Below, piece after piece: positions 44,917-53,322 of a DNA stretch of 59,520 bases. The stretch is from Bacteroidota bacterium (GTDB taxonomy: Bacteria > Bacteroidota > Bacteroidia > Chitinophagales > Chitinophagaceae). The notes under the pieces were generated by a model, which saw only the letters and a program-made list of their open reading frames with translations, had not been told where the DNA came from and did no database searches. A program made the translations under genes and the position numbers. Position 1 is the stretch's first letter, and each line of letters starts with the position of its first letter. The stretch covers positions 1 to 59,520 of the forward strand of contig JAFDYF010000114.1 of NCBI GenBank assembly GCA_018267575.1. The letters are read 5' to 3'.

Positions 44917-45088
44917 TAGATGCTGTTATGTTAAGCCAAAATATCGCAAAACACCTCACAGGTTTTAAGTGAAATACATAATAAAATCTGCTATTGAAAT
45001 CCTAGGAGGCTTAGAAAGCTTGTATTTAACTGAACACTAGATTCATCAGTATCAGCTTATCTTTTAGCAAAACTTTCAAACCTTTTGT

Positions 45089-45118
45089 TTTGGCGGCAGG
45101 ATTATTATGGTATTTTTG
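45089..45118 (+). promoter_or_regulatory. Promoter of the signal peptidase gene
   Basis: TTTG (45089-45092), 18-bp spacer, TATTTTTG (45111-45118). A start near 45125 makes ATG 45141 the correct initiation codon. Confidence 0.7.
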
Positions 45119-45140
45119 CCGCTATCTAAACTCTGGCTCA

Positions 45141-46685
45141 ATGAGTACCAACGAATTGTTATCTGTTATTTTAATCGGTCTCTTTTTAGTGATGTTGCCT
45201 TCGATTGGCCTGTACGGCATGTTCAAAAAAGCATCTGTGCCTGCCTGGAAGGCCTTTATACCTTATTATAATATTTGGACCATGATCGAGATCGCCCATC
45301 GGCCCAAATATTGGTTCTTCCTTCAGTTCATCCCCATTGTAGGTTGGTTTATTACAATTGGTATTTTCATTGAGTTTGTGAAGACTTATGGCAAGTTTCA
45401 GTTTTACCAGCATGCACTCGCTTCACTATTGCCCATGTTCTATTTTATATATGTCGGCTTCAATAAAAAAGATAAATTTCTTGGGGTGGATGTTGTAAAT
45501 AAATATAAAAAGTCACCCACACGTGAATGGATCGATGCGGCTGTATTTGCCATTGTTGCGGCCACCATCATACGCACTTTTGTCTTCGAGGCCTATACCA
45601 TCCCTACCGGATCGATGGAAAAGACATTATTGATCAATGACTTTTTATTCGTGAGCAAATTCAGTTATGGCCCACGCATTCCCAATACACCGCTGGCAAT
45701 CCCATTTGTTCATCACACATTGCCAGTCATCAATACAAAATCTTATGTTGAATGGATCAAGATTCCTTATACACGTTGGTTCCCAAGCCCAGTAAAAAGG
45801 AATGACGTAGTGGTATTCAATTTCCCTGCGGGAGATACGGTAATCAATAGGGACGAGTTCCAATCTGCAATCACTTATTATGATGTATGCAGGGAACTAG
45901 GGCATGGAAATATGGACGAAGGAAGAAAGCTGGTGATGAGCGACCCCGACGAATATCCTTTGGTTTTCCGCCCTGTTGATAAGCAAGAGAACTATATCAA
46001 AAGATGTGTGGGTGTGGCTGGGGATAGTATTCAAATCAAAGACGACGTTATTTTCATCAATGGGGTAAGACAGGAGCCTCCCCCCACTTCGCAATTACAC
46101 TATATTGTAACCACCAATGGGCAATCACTGGACCCAGATATAATGAAGCAGCAATACAATATGGACCTTGACAAAGGCGATTATAGTGCCATTGGGGAAC
46201 CCAAGGATAATAAGTTCGCCATGCTCCTAACCACCAGGGGAAAAGATAAAATGATGAAAGCTGGCCTCATTAAAAAAATTGAATTGGACTATAGTTATAA
46301 TGGTGGGGGCGGTTCGGTAATGCCTTATGATACTTACCACACATGGAGCCGCGATAATTTTGGTCCGGTTTGGATACCGAAAAAAGGCAGCACTATTACC
46401 CTTACCAAAGAGAATTACGCCATGTACGAAAGGGCAATACGCACTTATGAGGGCAATAAGTTGGAAATGAATGGCGACAAATTCTACATCAACGGTAAGG
46501 AAACAAACCAATACACTTTCAAGATGGATTATTTCTGGATGACCGGAGATAATCGCCAGGATTCGCAGGACAGTCGCTATTGGGGCTTTGTACCGGAGGA
46601 TCATATTGTAGGCCAGGCATCACTCATTTGGATGAGTTGGGACAAAGGCATCCGTTGGAACCGTTTGTTCAATAGGATAAAATAA
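45141..46685 (+). CDS. lepB: Signal peptidase I with N-terminal multi-helix extension
   Basis: A 514-residue inner-membrane peptidase that removes signal peptides. The N-terminal 110 residues form three or four hydrophobic helices (ILIGLFLVMLPSIGLYGMF, YWFFLQFIPIVGWFITIGIFI, LASLLPMFYFIYVG) of DUF5684 type. The peptidase begins near residue 127; catalytic Ser158 is in PTGSMEKTL and catalytic Lys287 in YIKRCVGVAGD, with the final GDNRQDSQDSRYWGFV box. A long insertion (about 300-470) separates the last two. The usual E. coli enzyme is 324 residues. The frame begins upstream at 45090, before the promoter, so that start is excluded. Confidence 0.93.
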   Translation: MSTNELLSVILIGLFLVMLPSIGLYGMFKKASVPAWKAFIPYYNIWTMIEIAHRPKYWFFLQFIPIVGWFITIGIFIEFVKTYGKFQFYQHALASLLPMFYFIYVGFNKKDKFLGVDVVNKYKKSPTREWIDAAVFAIVAATIIRTFVFEAYTIPTGSMEKTLLINDFLFVSKFSYGPRIPNTPLAIPFVHHTLPVINTKSYVEWIKIPYTRWFPSPVKRNDVVVFNFPAGDTVINRDEFQSAITYYDVCRELGHGNMDEGRKLVMSDPDEYPLVFRPVDKQENYIKRCVGVAGDSIQIKDDVIFINGVRQEPPPTSQLHYIVTTNGQSLDPDIMKQQYNMDLDKGDYSAIGEPKDNKFAMLLTTRGKDKMMKAGLIKKIELDYSYNGGGGSVMPYDTYHTWSRDNFGPVWIPKKGSTITLTKENYAMYERAIRTYEGNKLEMNGDKFYINGKETNQYTFKMDYFWMTGDNRQDSQDSRYWGFVPEDHIVGQASLIWMSWDKGIRWNRLFNRIK

Positions 46686-46734
46686 ACCTGTAACCTAGTT
46701 TTAATTTCTTTCAGTTTATAGTTTAGGCTTCTAT

Positions 46735-47220
46735 ATGCAGGTAAGGGAATATACATTTTCTTTTGAGGTTTTTAATTCCATCGAGGAATTGACAATCCTG
46801 GATTCTTTATTGCTCAATAAAGCTAAAGAAGCCACTATACATGCATATGCGCCCTATTCAAAGTTTAGGGTGGCTGCTGCCGCACGGCTTGGCAATGGTG
46901 AAATCATTCTAGGCACCAATCAGGAAAATGCCTCATACCCAGCAGGTATTTGTGCCGAAAGGGTATTGTTATCCACCTCATCTTCTATTTTTCCTAGTGT
47001 ACCCATTGAAACAATTGCCATCACTTATAAAAATGAAAATGGTTTAAGCAATCACCCAATATCACCCTGCGGCATCTGCAGACAAACACTACAGGAATAC
47101 GAACAAAGGCAAAAAACGTCAATTAGACTTTTATTAGGTGGTTTAGAGGGTAATATATATGTAATATCAAATGCATCTTTATTGATGCCTTTAGCATTCA
47201 CTAGCAATGAGTTAAAATAG
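46735..47220 (+). CDS. cdd: Cytidine deaminase
   Basis: A 161-residue zinc enzyme deaminating cytidine to uridine in pyrimidine salvage. Zinc ligands are Cys73 in CAER (with catalytic Glu75), Cys112 and Cys115 in PCGICRQ. The substrate region APYSKFRVAAAA and NQENASYPAGICAER are standard. It lies 49 bp after the signal peptidase on the same strand and may be cotranscribed. Cytoplasmic. Confidence 0.96.
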   Translation: MQVREYTFSFEVFNSIEELTILDSLLLNKAKEATIHAYAPYSKFRVAAAARLGNGEIILGTNQENASYPAGICAERVLLSTSSSIFPSVPIETIAITYKNENGLSNHPISPCGICRQTLQEYEQRQKTSIRLLLGGLEGNIYVISNASLLMPLAFTSNELK

Positions 47221-47316
47221 GGTATCGATAACGTTGCTTTAACATAAATTTCCATCCCCTGCATTTTATTTCTCGTATTGATTTGAGTCATACATGCGAA
47301 TGAACAAATCACTTTT

Positions 47317-47643
47317 ATGAAACCATTTTCTACACAACAGGAAATATTGCTGGTCACTTCAACCAGTTTTTCATCAAGACAACTAAGTATCAACTATGAT
47401 ACATATAGTAATAAACATTTAGATGACATTGAGAGGCTTGAAGAAGCTTGCGTGAACGGTCTGCTGCAGGAAACATTGCCTGAAATCTGCAAAACTACTG
47501 ACGATGCGCCTAAAGTGTATTTATGGGGTATCACGGAAGGAGAAGCATTCCTTGAATTTGATTTCAGCGAGTTTCCGGAAACAAAGGATGCTTATTTTTC
47601 AATCGATCCTTATACATTCATTTCCACAAAATCTGCCAATTGA
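47317..47643 (+). CDS. Uncharacterised small protein
   Basis: A 108-residue acidic, soluble protein with no signal peptide or motif I recognise. Reading from the ATG at 47317: MKPFSTQQEILLVTSTSFSS..., then an acidic helix (HLDDIERLEEACVNGLLQETL), then VYLWGITEGEAFLEFDFSEFPE. It starts 96 bp after cdd on the same strand and could be in that operon. Codon use looks normal for the region. Confidence 0.6.
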   Translation: MKPFSTQQEILLVTSTSFSSRQLSINYDTYSNKHLDDIERLEEACVNGLLQETLPEICKTTDDAPKVYLWGITEGEAFLEFDFSEFPETKDAYFSIDPYTFISTKSAN

Positions 47644-48393
47644 TACATTCAATTGAATAACATTAGCTCAGGCTAACGCCCCAAAAGTATTTCTGAATTT
47701 CCACTGCGTATTGAAAAAGACTTCTCTAACAATGCTAATACAAACCACCCTAATTCCCAATTACTAATTCCATGAACCATAGTTAACCCGCACATTCAGT
47801 ATGGATACTGTATGAACCATGCATGGTGAAAGCCTACTTACTGTATGGAACCTAGGCTCATCTTGCAATGATTATCGGTAAAAAAAGTGACCCCAAAAGA
47901 GAACCCCCAAAATTTGCTATTTCAAGTTGATGGTTATAAAGCTGTCATAAAAAATGCCTGTTTAGGAGCCGCACAAACTCAATGATAGTATCCTCGAAAT
48001 GCAGGAAGGCTCAATTCTCTTCAACGAAAGCCAAACAAAACATCCACCCAATTTATTGAATTTCTTATTCCGAACTCACTTTAAAACGGTTCCCGCTTTT
48101 CAATAAATCTCTGGTTGATTGGTAAGGGAAATATTTGCAAAACCGAACAATTAAAATTCCTAATAGTATTCTACATTATAGAAATGGATATCCATTTGCA
48201 AACATGTATTACAAAGCCCTTAAATATCATACTGCAACCCATCAATCACAAGACCAGACCTCTCCCATCTTGGGTAACCCTTTTCCTTATTTTGGAAATA
48301 TGTATAAATTACTAAGTAATAAACGGATGGTAACTAGAATATTAGCTATTGGCAAATTATTGGTGAGTATTGATCGTATCAATGTACCAAGCT
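47644..48393. other. Gene-free stretch with possible remnants
   Basis: About 750 bp with no supportable gene. It contains a repeated TACTGTATG.AACC motif (about 47806 and 47840), a GTGACCCCAAAAGAGAACC run (about 47888) and short frames that read like broken protein pieces (for example DGYKAVI...CLGAAQ, about 47930-47985). It may be an old insertion remnant. I saw no terminator or promoter I would defend. Confidence 0.4.
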
Positions 48394-51300
48394 ATGAAAA
48401 CGAAATTTACCCTAACCTTATTCTGTGTTGCCATATTATGTATGGCAACGGCTTTGGCGCAAGCCCAGACCTGTACCCTTACAGCTTCCGCAACAACCAC
48501 CCCGTCCCAGTGTAAAGCAACGGGTAGCATTACCATCAATACTAGCAATGGCTCTGGAAACTATAATTATACCATTACCGGCCCTTCTTATAACTCAATC
48601 ACCTCTATCAATGTTATCAATGGCTTACAAGCAGGAACTTATGTTGTTATTGTTAAAGACATATCCAGCGGTTGCGCCGATACCATCAATAATATTGTGG
48701 TAGGCGGCGATTATCAGGACCCTCGCTTTACACTATCAGGCACCTATATCACTTGCAATGGTGGTAACGATGGAACCATTACGGTCGGGAATATTCAATA
48801 TGGTACGCCTCCCTTCGCTTTCACCATTATTTCACCCTCTGCATTTGGGGTAGGCACCACCAGTTCAACCGGTGCATTTACCAATTTGCCTGCGGGGGAT
48901 TATACCATACAAATGTCAGACTCCTGTGGTGGCTTACAAACCAGGATCATTACCTTGGGAACAAGAACCTGGAATATTACCGGGACAGCCGTTACCAAAT
49001 TCACCTGCGATAGCGCCACTGTTGCTTTAACAGTAACAGACTCATATGGCAATACAAACACGTCAGGAACCAATTTTACGGGATATCTGTATGGATATAT
49101 AAAAGCACCTGCTGATACCATCTGGTTATCCAATAACACATTCAATTTTTACAAAGGCATTGCCCGCTCTGCCAATTTTGTGATTAAAGATCCTTGTGGG
49201 AATATCCAGCTTTCTTCCTGGACAGATAACAAAACACCTACGGCCAATGCCAATGTAGCATTGAGCAATCAAACCTGTAGCAGTTTTACTGCCTCCATTG
49301 CCGGACAGCAAAACCTTACCAGTCCACAATATTGTTTGTATGATGCCAATAACAATCAAATATCCTGCAATACTACAGGGGTGTTCAATTCAATTGCCTA
49401 TGGCTCTTATTGCATAAAAATTACAGACAATTGTTACGATACCAGTTTCCAGCGTTGTTTTACAGCCAGCCAACCCAAGCCTTCTATCTCAAAAATTGTG
49501 ACCACTCAAAACAGTTGCAATAGCATGAACGCAACCGTTAATTTTAGCAATGTAACCAATGGGCAATTCTGTCTGTATGATGCGAGCAACACACAAATCG
49601 CCTGCAATTCAACAGGTGTTTTTTCAAACATCCCTTATGGCAGCTATTGTGTGCATTTACAAAACGACCCAACCTGTTTTGATACCCTCATCGTTAAATG
49701 CTTTACGGTATCACAGCCACCCCCAGCAGTTGGCAGTAATATATCTTTCAGTTATTCTTGTAATACATTTACAGCAACGGTCAATGGGCAAAGCAACCTA
49801 ACCAACCCACAATATTGCTTGTATGATGTAAACAATAACCAGATTTCCTGCAATTCCACTGGCCAGTTCGGCAGTTTGGCTTATGGATCGTATTGTATTA
49901 AAATAACCAACGACCCATCCTGTTACGACTCTACTATAACTCGATGCTTTACAGTAACGCAGCCCAAACCCGCGGTTAGCAATAACCCGAATATTGTATA
50001 TGCTTGCAACTCCTTTTCAGCTAGTATTACTGGACAGCAAAACCTAACCAACCCACAATATTGCTTGTATGATGCCTCGAATAATCAGATATCCTGCAAT
50101 TCCACTGGTCAGTTTACAAGTATCCCATTTGGGTCCTATTGTATCCATGTGATAAACGACCCTTCTTGCTATGATACTACCATCACCGTTTGCTTTAGTG
50201 CTTCGGCTCCAACTTTAAGCGCAACGGTAACAACGGGCCCCAATTGTGTGTTGGGTACTACAGGTTTTGGCGTAACCGTATCAAACGGCATTGCACCTTA
50301 TACCATCAAGATCTATGACCCTAGTGGTGTGTTGATAAATACAACAGTATCATCTAATAAATATACGCCCATATACAATGTACCCACCCCTACTTTTGCC
50401 AATTATTCTGTAGTAGTAGCGGGAGCATGCGGCTCAACCGCAGATACAGTCATAGTAGGGTCTTACCCTTCTGTATTGACTAAAACCATTAAGGCATCAA
50501 CAAGTTGTCCTGGGGATACCTCTTTATATGGGTTGGGTCAAATAAGCTTTTCGGGATGGGTCAACTGGGGAAATGGTTCTATTTGGCCAGTCATCATCTC
50601 ACAAAACAATAATCCTGTATATATCCAATACAGTTCCATTGATAATTCGGGGGCTTATATATTTTCAAATCTATCCCCAAGTACTTATGTTATACAAACT
50701 TGGACAACCGGCTGTTCGAGCCCTGAACTGGATACGGTGACCATCAATCCTTATCAATATCCATCAATGAACCAATCTGCCATTTACCAGTGCAATGACA
50801 ACAGCTTTAGCGTAAATGCAGCAGCAACTGGAGGTATCGCTCCTTATAGTTACTCAATCATTGGCAGTACCCCTTCCACCCCGAGCTTGATACAAGGACC
50901 GCAAGCCTCCCCAACTTTTAATATTGGTAGCGGCACGGCTTATTCTGTTGTACGTTTAAGGGCGGTAGATGCCTGCGGAAATGCAACGCTTGATGACGCC
51001 AGTATTTTGCCGCTCGGTAATACCATTGTTAGCGCCTCATCAAACTGTAGCAATACAACGGTGGTTTTATCGGTTGACACCATCCCAAATGCAACTTACA
51101 GTTGGTACAGAAAAACAACTGCTACAGACAGCACTTTAATAGGTACAGACCAAACCTATACGATACAAGAATTGCATATGTATGATACCGGGATTTATGT
51201 GAGTGTGGTAAAAGTGAATGATGGTTGTCTTACCCGGATAACAGAATACGACCTAACAGGAAACTGTGGGGGGATTCTGCCTCTCAATGACCTCTCCTTA

Positions 51301-51831
51301 TCGGGTTCATTGCAAAACAATAATGTACTGTTACATTGGAACACTTCGCAATACTTTGGCGCAAATAGTTTTATTGTCGAAAGGAGTAGTGAAGGCCAAA
51401 AATTCACATCGATAGGCACTGTCATAACTTCAATCAATAACAATATTTCAGCGAGCCAATACTATTTTACCGATGTCAATGCCTTGTACGGAAAAAATTT
51501 CTACCGGCTAAGGATGACGCATACTTATGGGCAGGATACCTATTCACAAATCATATCTGTGAATAAAGGGGGAAATAACAATATAACCGTAGTCCCCAAT
51601 CCGGTGGGCGAATCGTTCACGATCCAATTTCAACAGTGCCCTCCAGCAAACTATTCAACCAACCTGATTAGCCCAGATGGAAGGAGAATCATGAACGCCG
51701 TCTATACGGTATCATCAGGTGAATCAAAAACCATTCAACGAACAAGCGAAATGGCAGCAGGTGTGTATTTCCTTACCATACTGAACCAAACCACACATGA
51801 AAGTCAGATAATAAAATTATTGTTCAAATAA
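48394..51831 (+). CDS. T9SS-exported adhesin-like protein with six-cysteine repeats
   Basis: A 1145-residue secreted protein. Signal peptide from ATG 48394 (MKTKFTLTLFCVAILCMATALAQAQ), then SprB-like repeat modules (about 25-200), a middle region (200-290) and four tandem repeats of about 80 residues (about 292-609), each with six Cys in the order C..YCLYD..ISCN..YCIK..CYD..RCFT. Further Ig-like regions follow (to about 960), then a fibronectin-like segment (LSGSLQNNNVLLHWNTS) and a T9SS type A sorting domain (VVPNPVGESFTIQF...AAGVYFLTILNQ...IIKLLFK). Predicted surface adhesin; no enzyme motif. The upstream frame to 48370 is not signal-like. Confidence 0.87.
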   Translation: MKTKFTLTLFCVAILCMATALAQAQTCTLTASATTTPSQCKATGSITINTSNGSGNYNYTITGPSYNSITSINVINGLQAGTYVVIVKDISSGCADTINNIVVGGDYQDPRFTLSGTYITCNGGNDGTITVGNIQYGTPPFAFTIISPSAFGVGTTSSTGAFTNLPAGDYTIQMSDSCGGLQTRIITLGTRTWNITGTAVTKFTCDSATVALTVTDSYGNTNTSGTNFTGYLYGYIKAPADTIWLSNNTFNFYKGIARSANFVIKDPCGNIQLSSWTDNKTPTANANVALSNQTCSSFTASIAGQQNLTSPQYCLYDANNNQISCNTTGVFNSIAYGSYCIKITDNCYDTSFQRCFTASQPKPSISKIVTTQNSCNSMNATVNFSNVTNGQFCLYDASNTQIACNSTGVFSNIPYGSYCVHLQNDPTCFDTLIVKCFTVSQPPPAVGSNISFSYSCNTFTATVNGQSNLTNPQYCLYDVNNNQISCNSTGQFGSLAYGSYCIKITNDPSCYDSTITRCFTVTQPKPAVSNNPNIVYACNSFSASITGQQNLTNPQYCLYDASNNQISCNSTGQFTSIPFGSYCIHVINDPSCYDTTITVCFSASAPTLSATVTTGPNCVLGTTGFGVTVSNGIAPYTIKIYDPSGVLINTTVSSNKYTPIYNVPTPTFANYSVVVAGACGSTADTVIVGSYPSVLTKTIKASTSCPGDTSLYGLGQISFSGWVNWGNGSIWPVIISQNNNPVYIQYSSIDNSGAYIFSNLSPSTYVIQTWTTGCSSPELDTVTINPYQYPSMNQSAIYQCNDNSFSVNAAATGGIAPYSYSIIGSTPSTPSLIQGPQASPTFNIGSGTAYSVVRLRAVDACGNATLDDASILPLGNTIVSASSNCSNTTVVLSVDTIPNATYSWYRKTTATDSTLIGTDQTYTIQELHMYDTGIYVSVVKVNDGCLTRITEYDLTGNCGGILPLNDLSLSGSLQNNNVLLHWNTSQYFGANSFIVERSSEGQKFTSIGTVITSINNNISASQYYFTDVNALYGKNFYRLRMTHTYGQDTYSQIISVNKGGNNNITVVPNPVGESFTIQFQQCPPANYSTNLISPDGRRIMNAVYTVSSGESKTIQRTSEMAAGVYFLTILNQTTHESQIIKLLFK
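49267..50220 (+). repeat. Four tandem coding repeats, about 240 bp each
   Basis: Near-copies begin about 49267, 49504, 49750 and 49996. They share stretches such as CCACAATATTG(C/T)TTGTATGAT and TCCTGCAATTCCACTGG. Copies 3 and 4 are most alike, suggesting recent duplication within the adhesin gene. Confidence 0.85.
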
Positions 51832-51881
51832 CCGCAACTTACTTTCTAGTAATAGAAGTGTTTTTAGCTTAGGTATACATT

Positions 51882-51916
51882 AAAACCGCCGGATTCTTCC
51901 GGGGGTTTTCTTTTTT
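51882..51916 (+). terminator. Terminator of the adhesin gene
   Basis: AAAACCGCCGGA/TCCGGGGGTTTT (51882-51893 with 51898-51909, one G-G mismatch, loop TTCT) followed by CTTTTTT. Confidence 0.9.
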
Positions 51917-52082
51917 AGGACAGTCCCTACAATAAATGCCTGACAAACTATTTTTTCATATTGCCCAAACCGCTCTTTGGAGAGTACTTCCCCCGACATA
52001 TGACCACTTTGGCTTTCCAAACCCTATTTTTTCCACTCATCATATAGGTCATAGTTAAAAAATACAGAAAATCAATTCTCAT

Positions 52083-52090
52083 TATATTTG
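52083..52090 (+). promoter_or_regulatory. -7 box upstream of the RND efflux operon
   Basis: TATATTTG matches TAnnTTTG; a start near 52097 gives a short leader to ATG 52119. No clear -33 element. Confidence 0.5.
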
Positions 52091-52118
52091 GAACTTAGAT
52101 AATTTAAAACCGGAATCA

Positions 52119-53207
52119 ATGTCATCAGGACGGATAATCTGTGCTGCATTTCTGCCCATAATTGCTATCTCAGCAATCGCCTGCCACCCTCAAAACAATA
52201 AGGGCAAAACGCCCAATGCCGCCCCGCCGCCCATCGTGGATGTGCTCGTTGCTTCCTCACAAACCTTGACCAACGAAATTGAGGCCAATGGAACTGTTGT
52301 GGCGAATGAATTTGTAGAACTTCATCCTGAAGCCAGCGGCCGCCTTATCTATCTGAATGTACCGGAAGGTACTTATGTCACAGCCGGAACCATCATTGCA
52401 AGGGTAAATGATGCCGATCTAAAAGCACAGTTGGAAAAAAGCAGGGTACAGTTGGAGTTGGCGCAAAAAACAGAAGAACGTTATAAAGAATTGTTGAAGG
52501 TAAATGGCATCAATCAAAGCGATTATGACGCTGCACTCAATGCAGTGAACGGTTTTAAAGCCGACATCGACTACAATCAGGCCCTGCTCGAAAAAACCGT
52601 TCTAAGAGCTCCCTTTAATGGGATTATGGGACTAAGACAAGTAAGCTTGGGCGCTTATGTTTCGCCTTCCACGCTGATTGCTACCCTGCAACAGTTGGAT
52701 AAAATAAAAATCGATTTCACGGTACCGGAGGAATATCATTCCATCATTAAAAAAGGAGCACTCGTCAATGTGGATATAGATGCCTCGAAGCAAACCAAGG
52801 CCAAGGCACAGATCATTGCGGTAGAGCCACAAATAAACCAACTCTCTCGAAACCTGATAGTGCGTGCCGTATTGCTGAATGCAAAAGCAAACCCGGGTGG
52901 TTTTGTAAAAGTGAGCATCAATGATGGGATGGATAAAAAAGCCATCATGGTGCCAACCAATTCCCTCATCCCCTACGATAAGGACAACCAGATTGTTTTG
53001 GTAAAAGATGGAAAGGCCAGTTTTGTAAATGTGGGCACGGGCGCACGAAAAGCAAATAATGTAGAAATAACGAGTGGCGTAAAAGAAGGCGATACCGTGG
53101 TAGTGACTGGTGTATTGTTTGCCCGGCCCAAACTACCATTGCGGATTCGAAGCGTTAAAACCTTGGAACAGTTTGCCAAATTGAATGGCAGTCTCAATGG
53201 GAACTAA
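52119..53207 (+). CDS. RND efflux periplasmic adaptor (lipoprotein)
   Basis: A 362-residue membrane fusion protein of the AcrA/MexE type that links the inner-membrane pump to the outer channel. The signal ends in a lipobox (AISAIAC, Cys22). Then a barrel-sandwich half (VELHPEASGRLIYLNVPEGTYVTAGTIIARV), a coiled-coil hairpin (about 100-150, LKAQLEKSRVQLELAQKTEERYKELL), the second half (LRAPFNGIMGLRQVSLGAYV), a beta-barrel domain and a C-terminal membrane-proximal domain. First gene of a three-gene operon with the pump and the TolC-type channel. Confidence 0.95.
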   Translation: MSSGRIICAAFLPIIAISAIACHPQNNKGKTPNAAPPPIVDVLVASSQTLTNEIEANGTVVANEFVELHPEASGRLIYLNVPEGTYVTAGTIIARVNDADLKAQLEKSRVQLELAQKTEERYKELLKVNGINQSDYDAALNAVNGFKADIDYNQALLEKTVLRAPFNGIMGLRQVSLGAYVSPSTLIATLQQLDKIKIDFTVPEEYHSIIKKGALVNVDIDASKQTKAKAQIIAVEPQINQLSRNLIVRAVLLNAKANPGGFVKVSINDGMDKKAIMVPTNSLIPYDKDNQIVLVKDGKASFVNVGTGARKANNVEITSGVKEGDTVVVTGVLFARPKLPLRIRSVKTLEQFAKLNGSLNGN

Positions 53208-53322
53208 TGCCAATGAGCCATTATCATGCTCAGAAAAACAAGCTCAGAAAAAACAAGGTCTATCATATAGTAGATTATTGGCCAAGCCTATTGTATAAAA
53301 TATTTCAACCGACATAGCAGGC

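Noticed and set aside
47790..47860. TACTGTATG-containing hairpins compared with a group II intron domain V
   Set aside because: The bulge and the AGC catalytic triad of domain V cannot be placed; resemblance is superficial.
48115..48515. Two overlapping open frames upstream of the adhesin gene
   Set aside because: They overlap the signal peptide of the large protein in another frame and lack family features.
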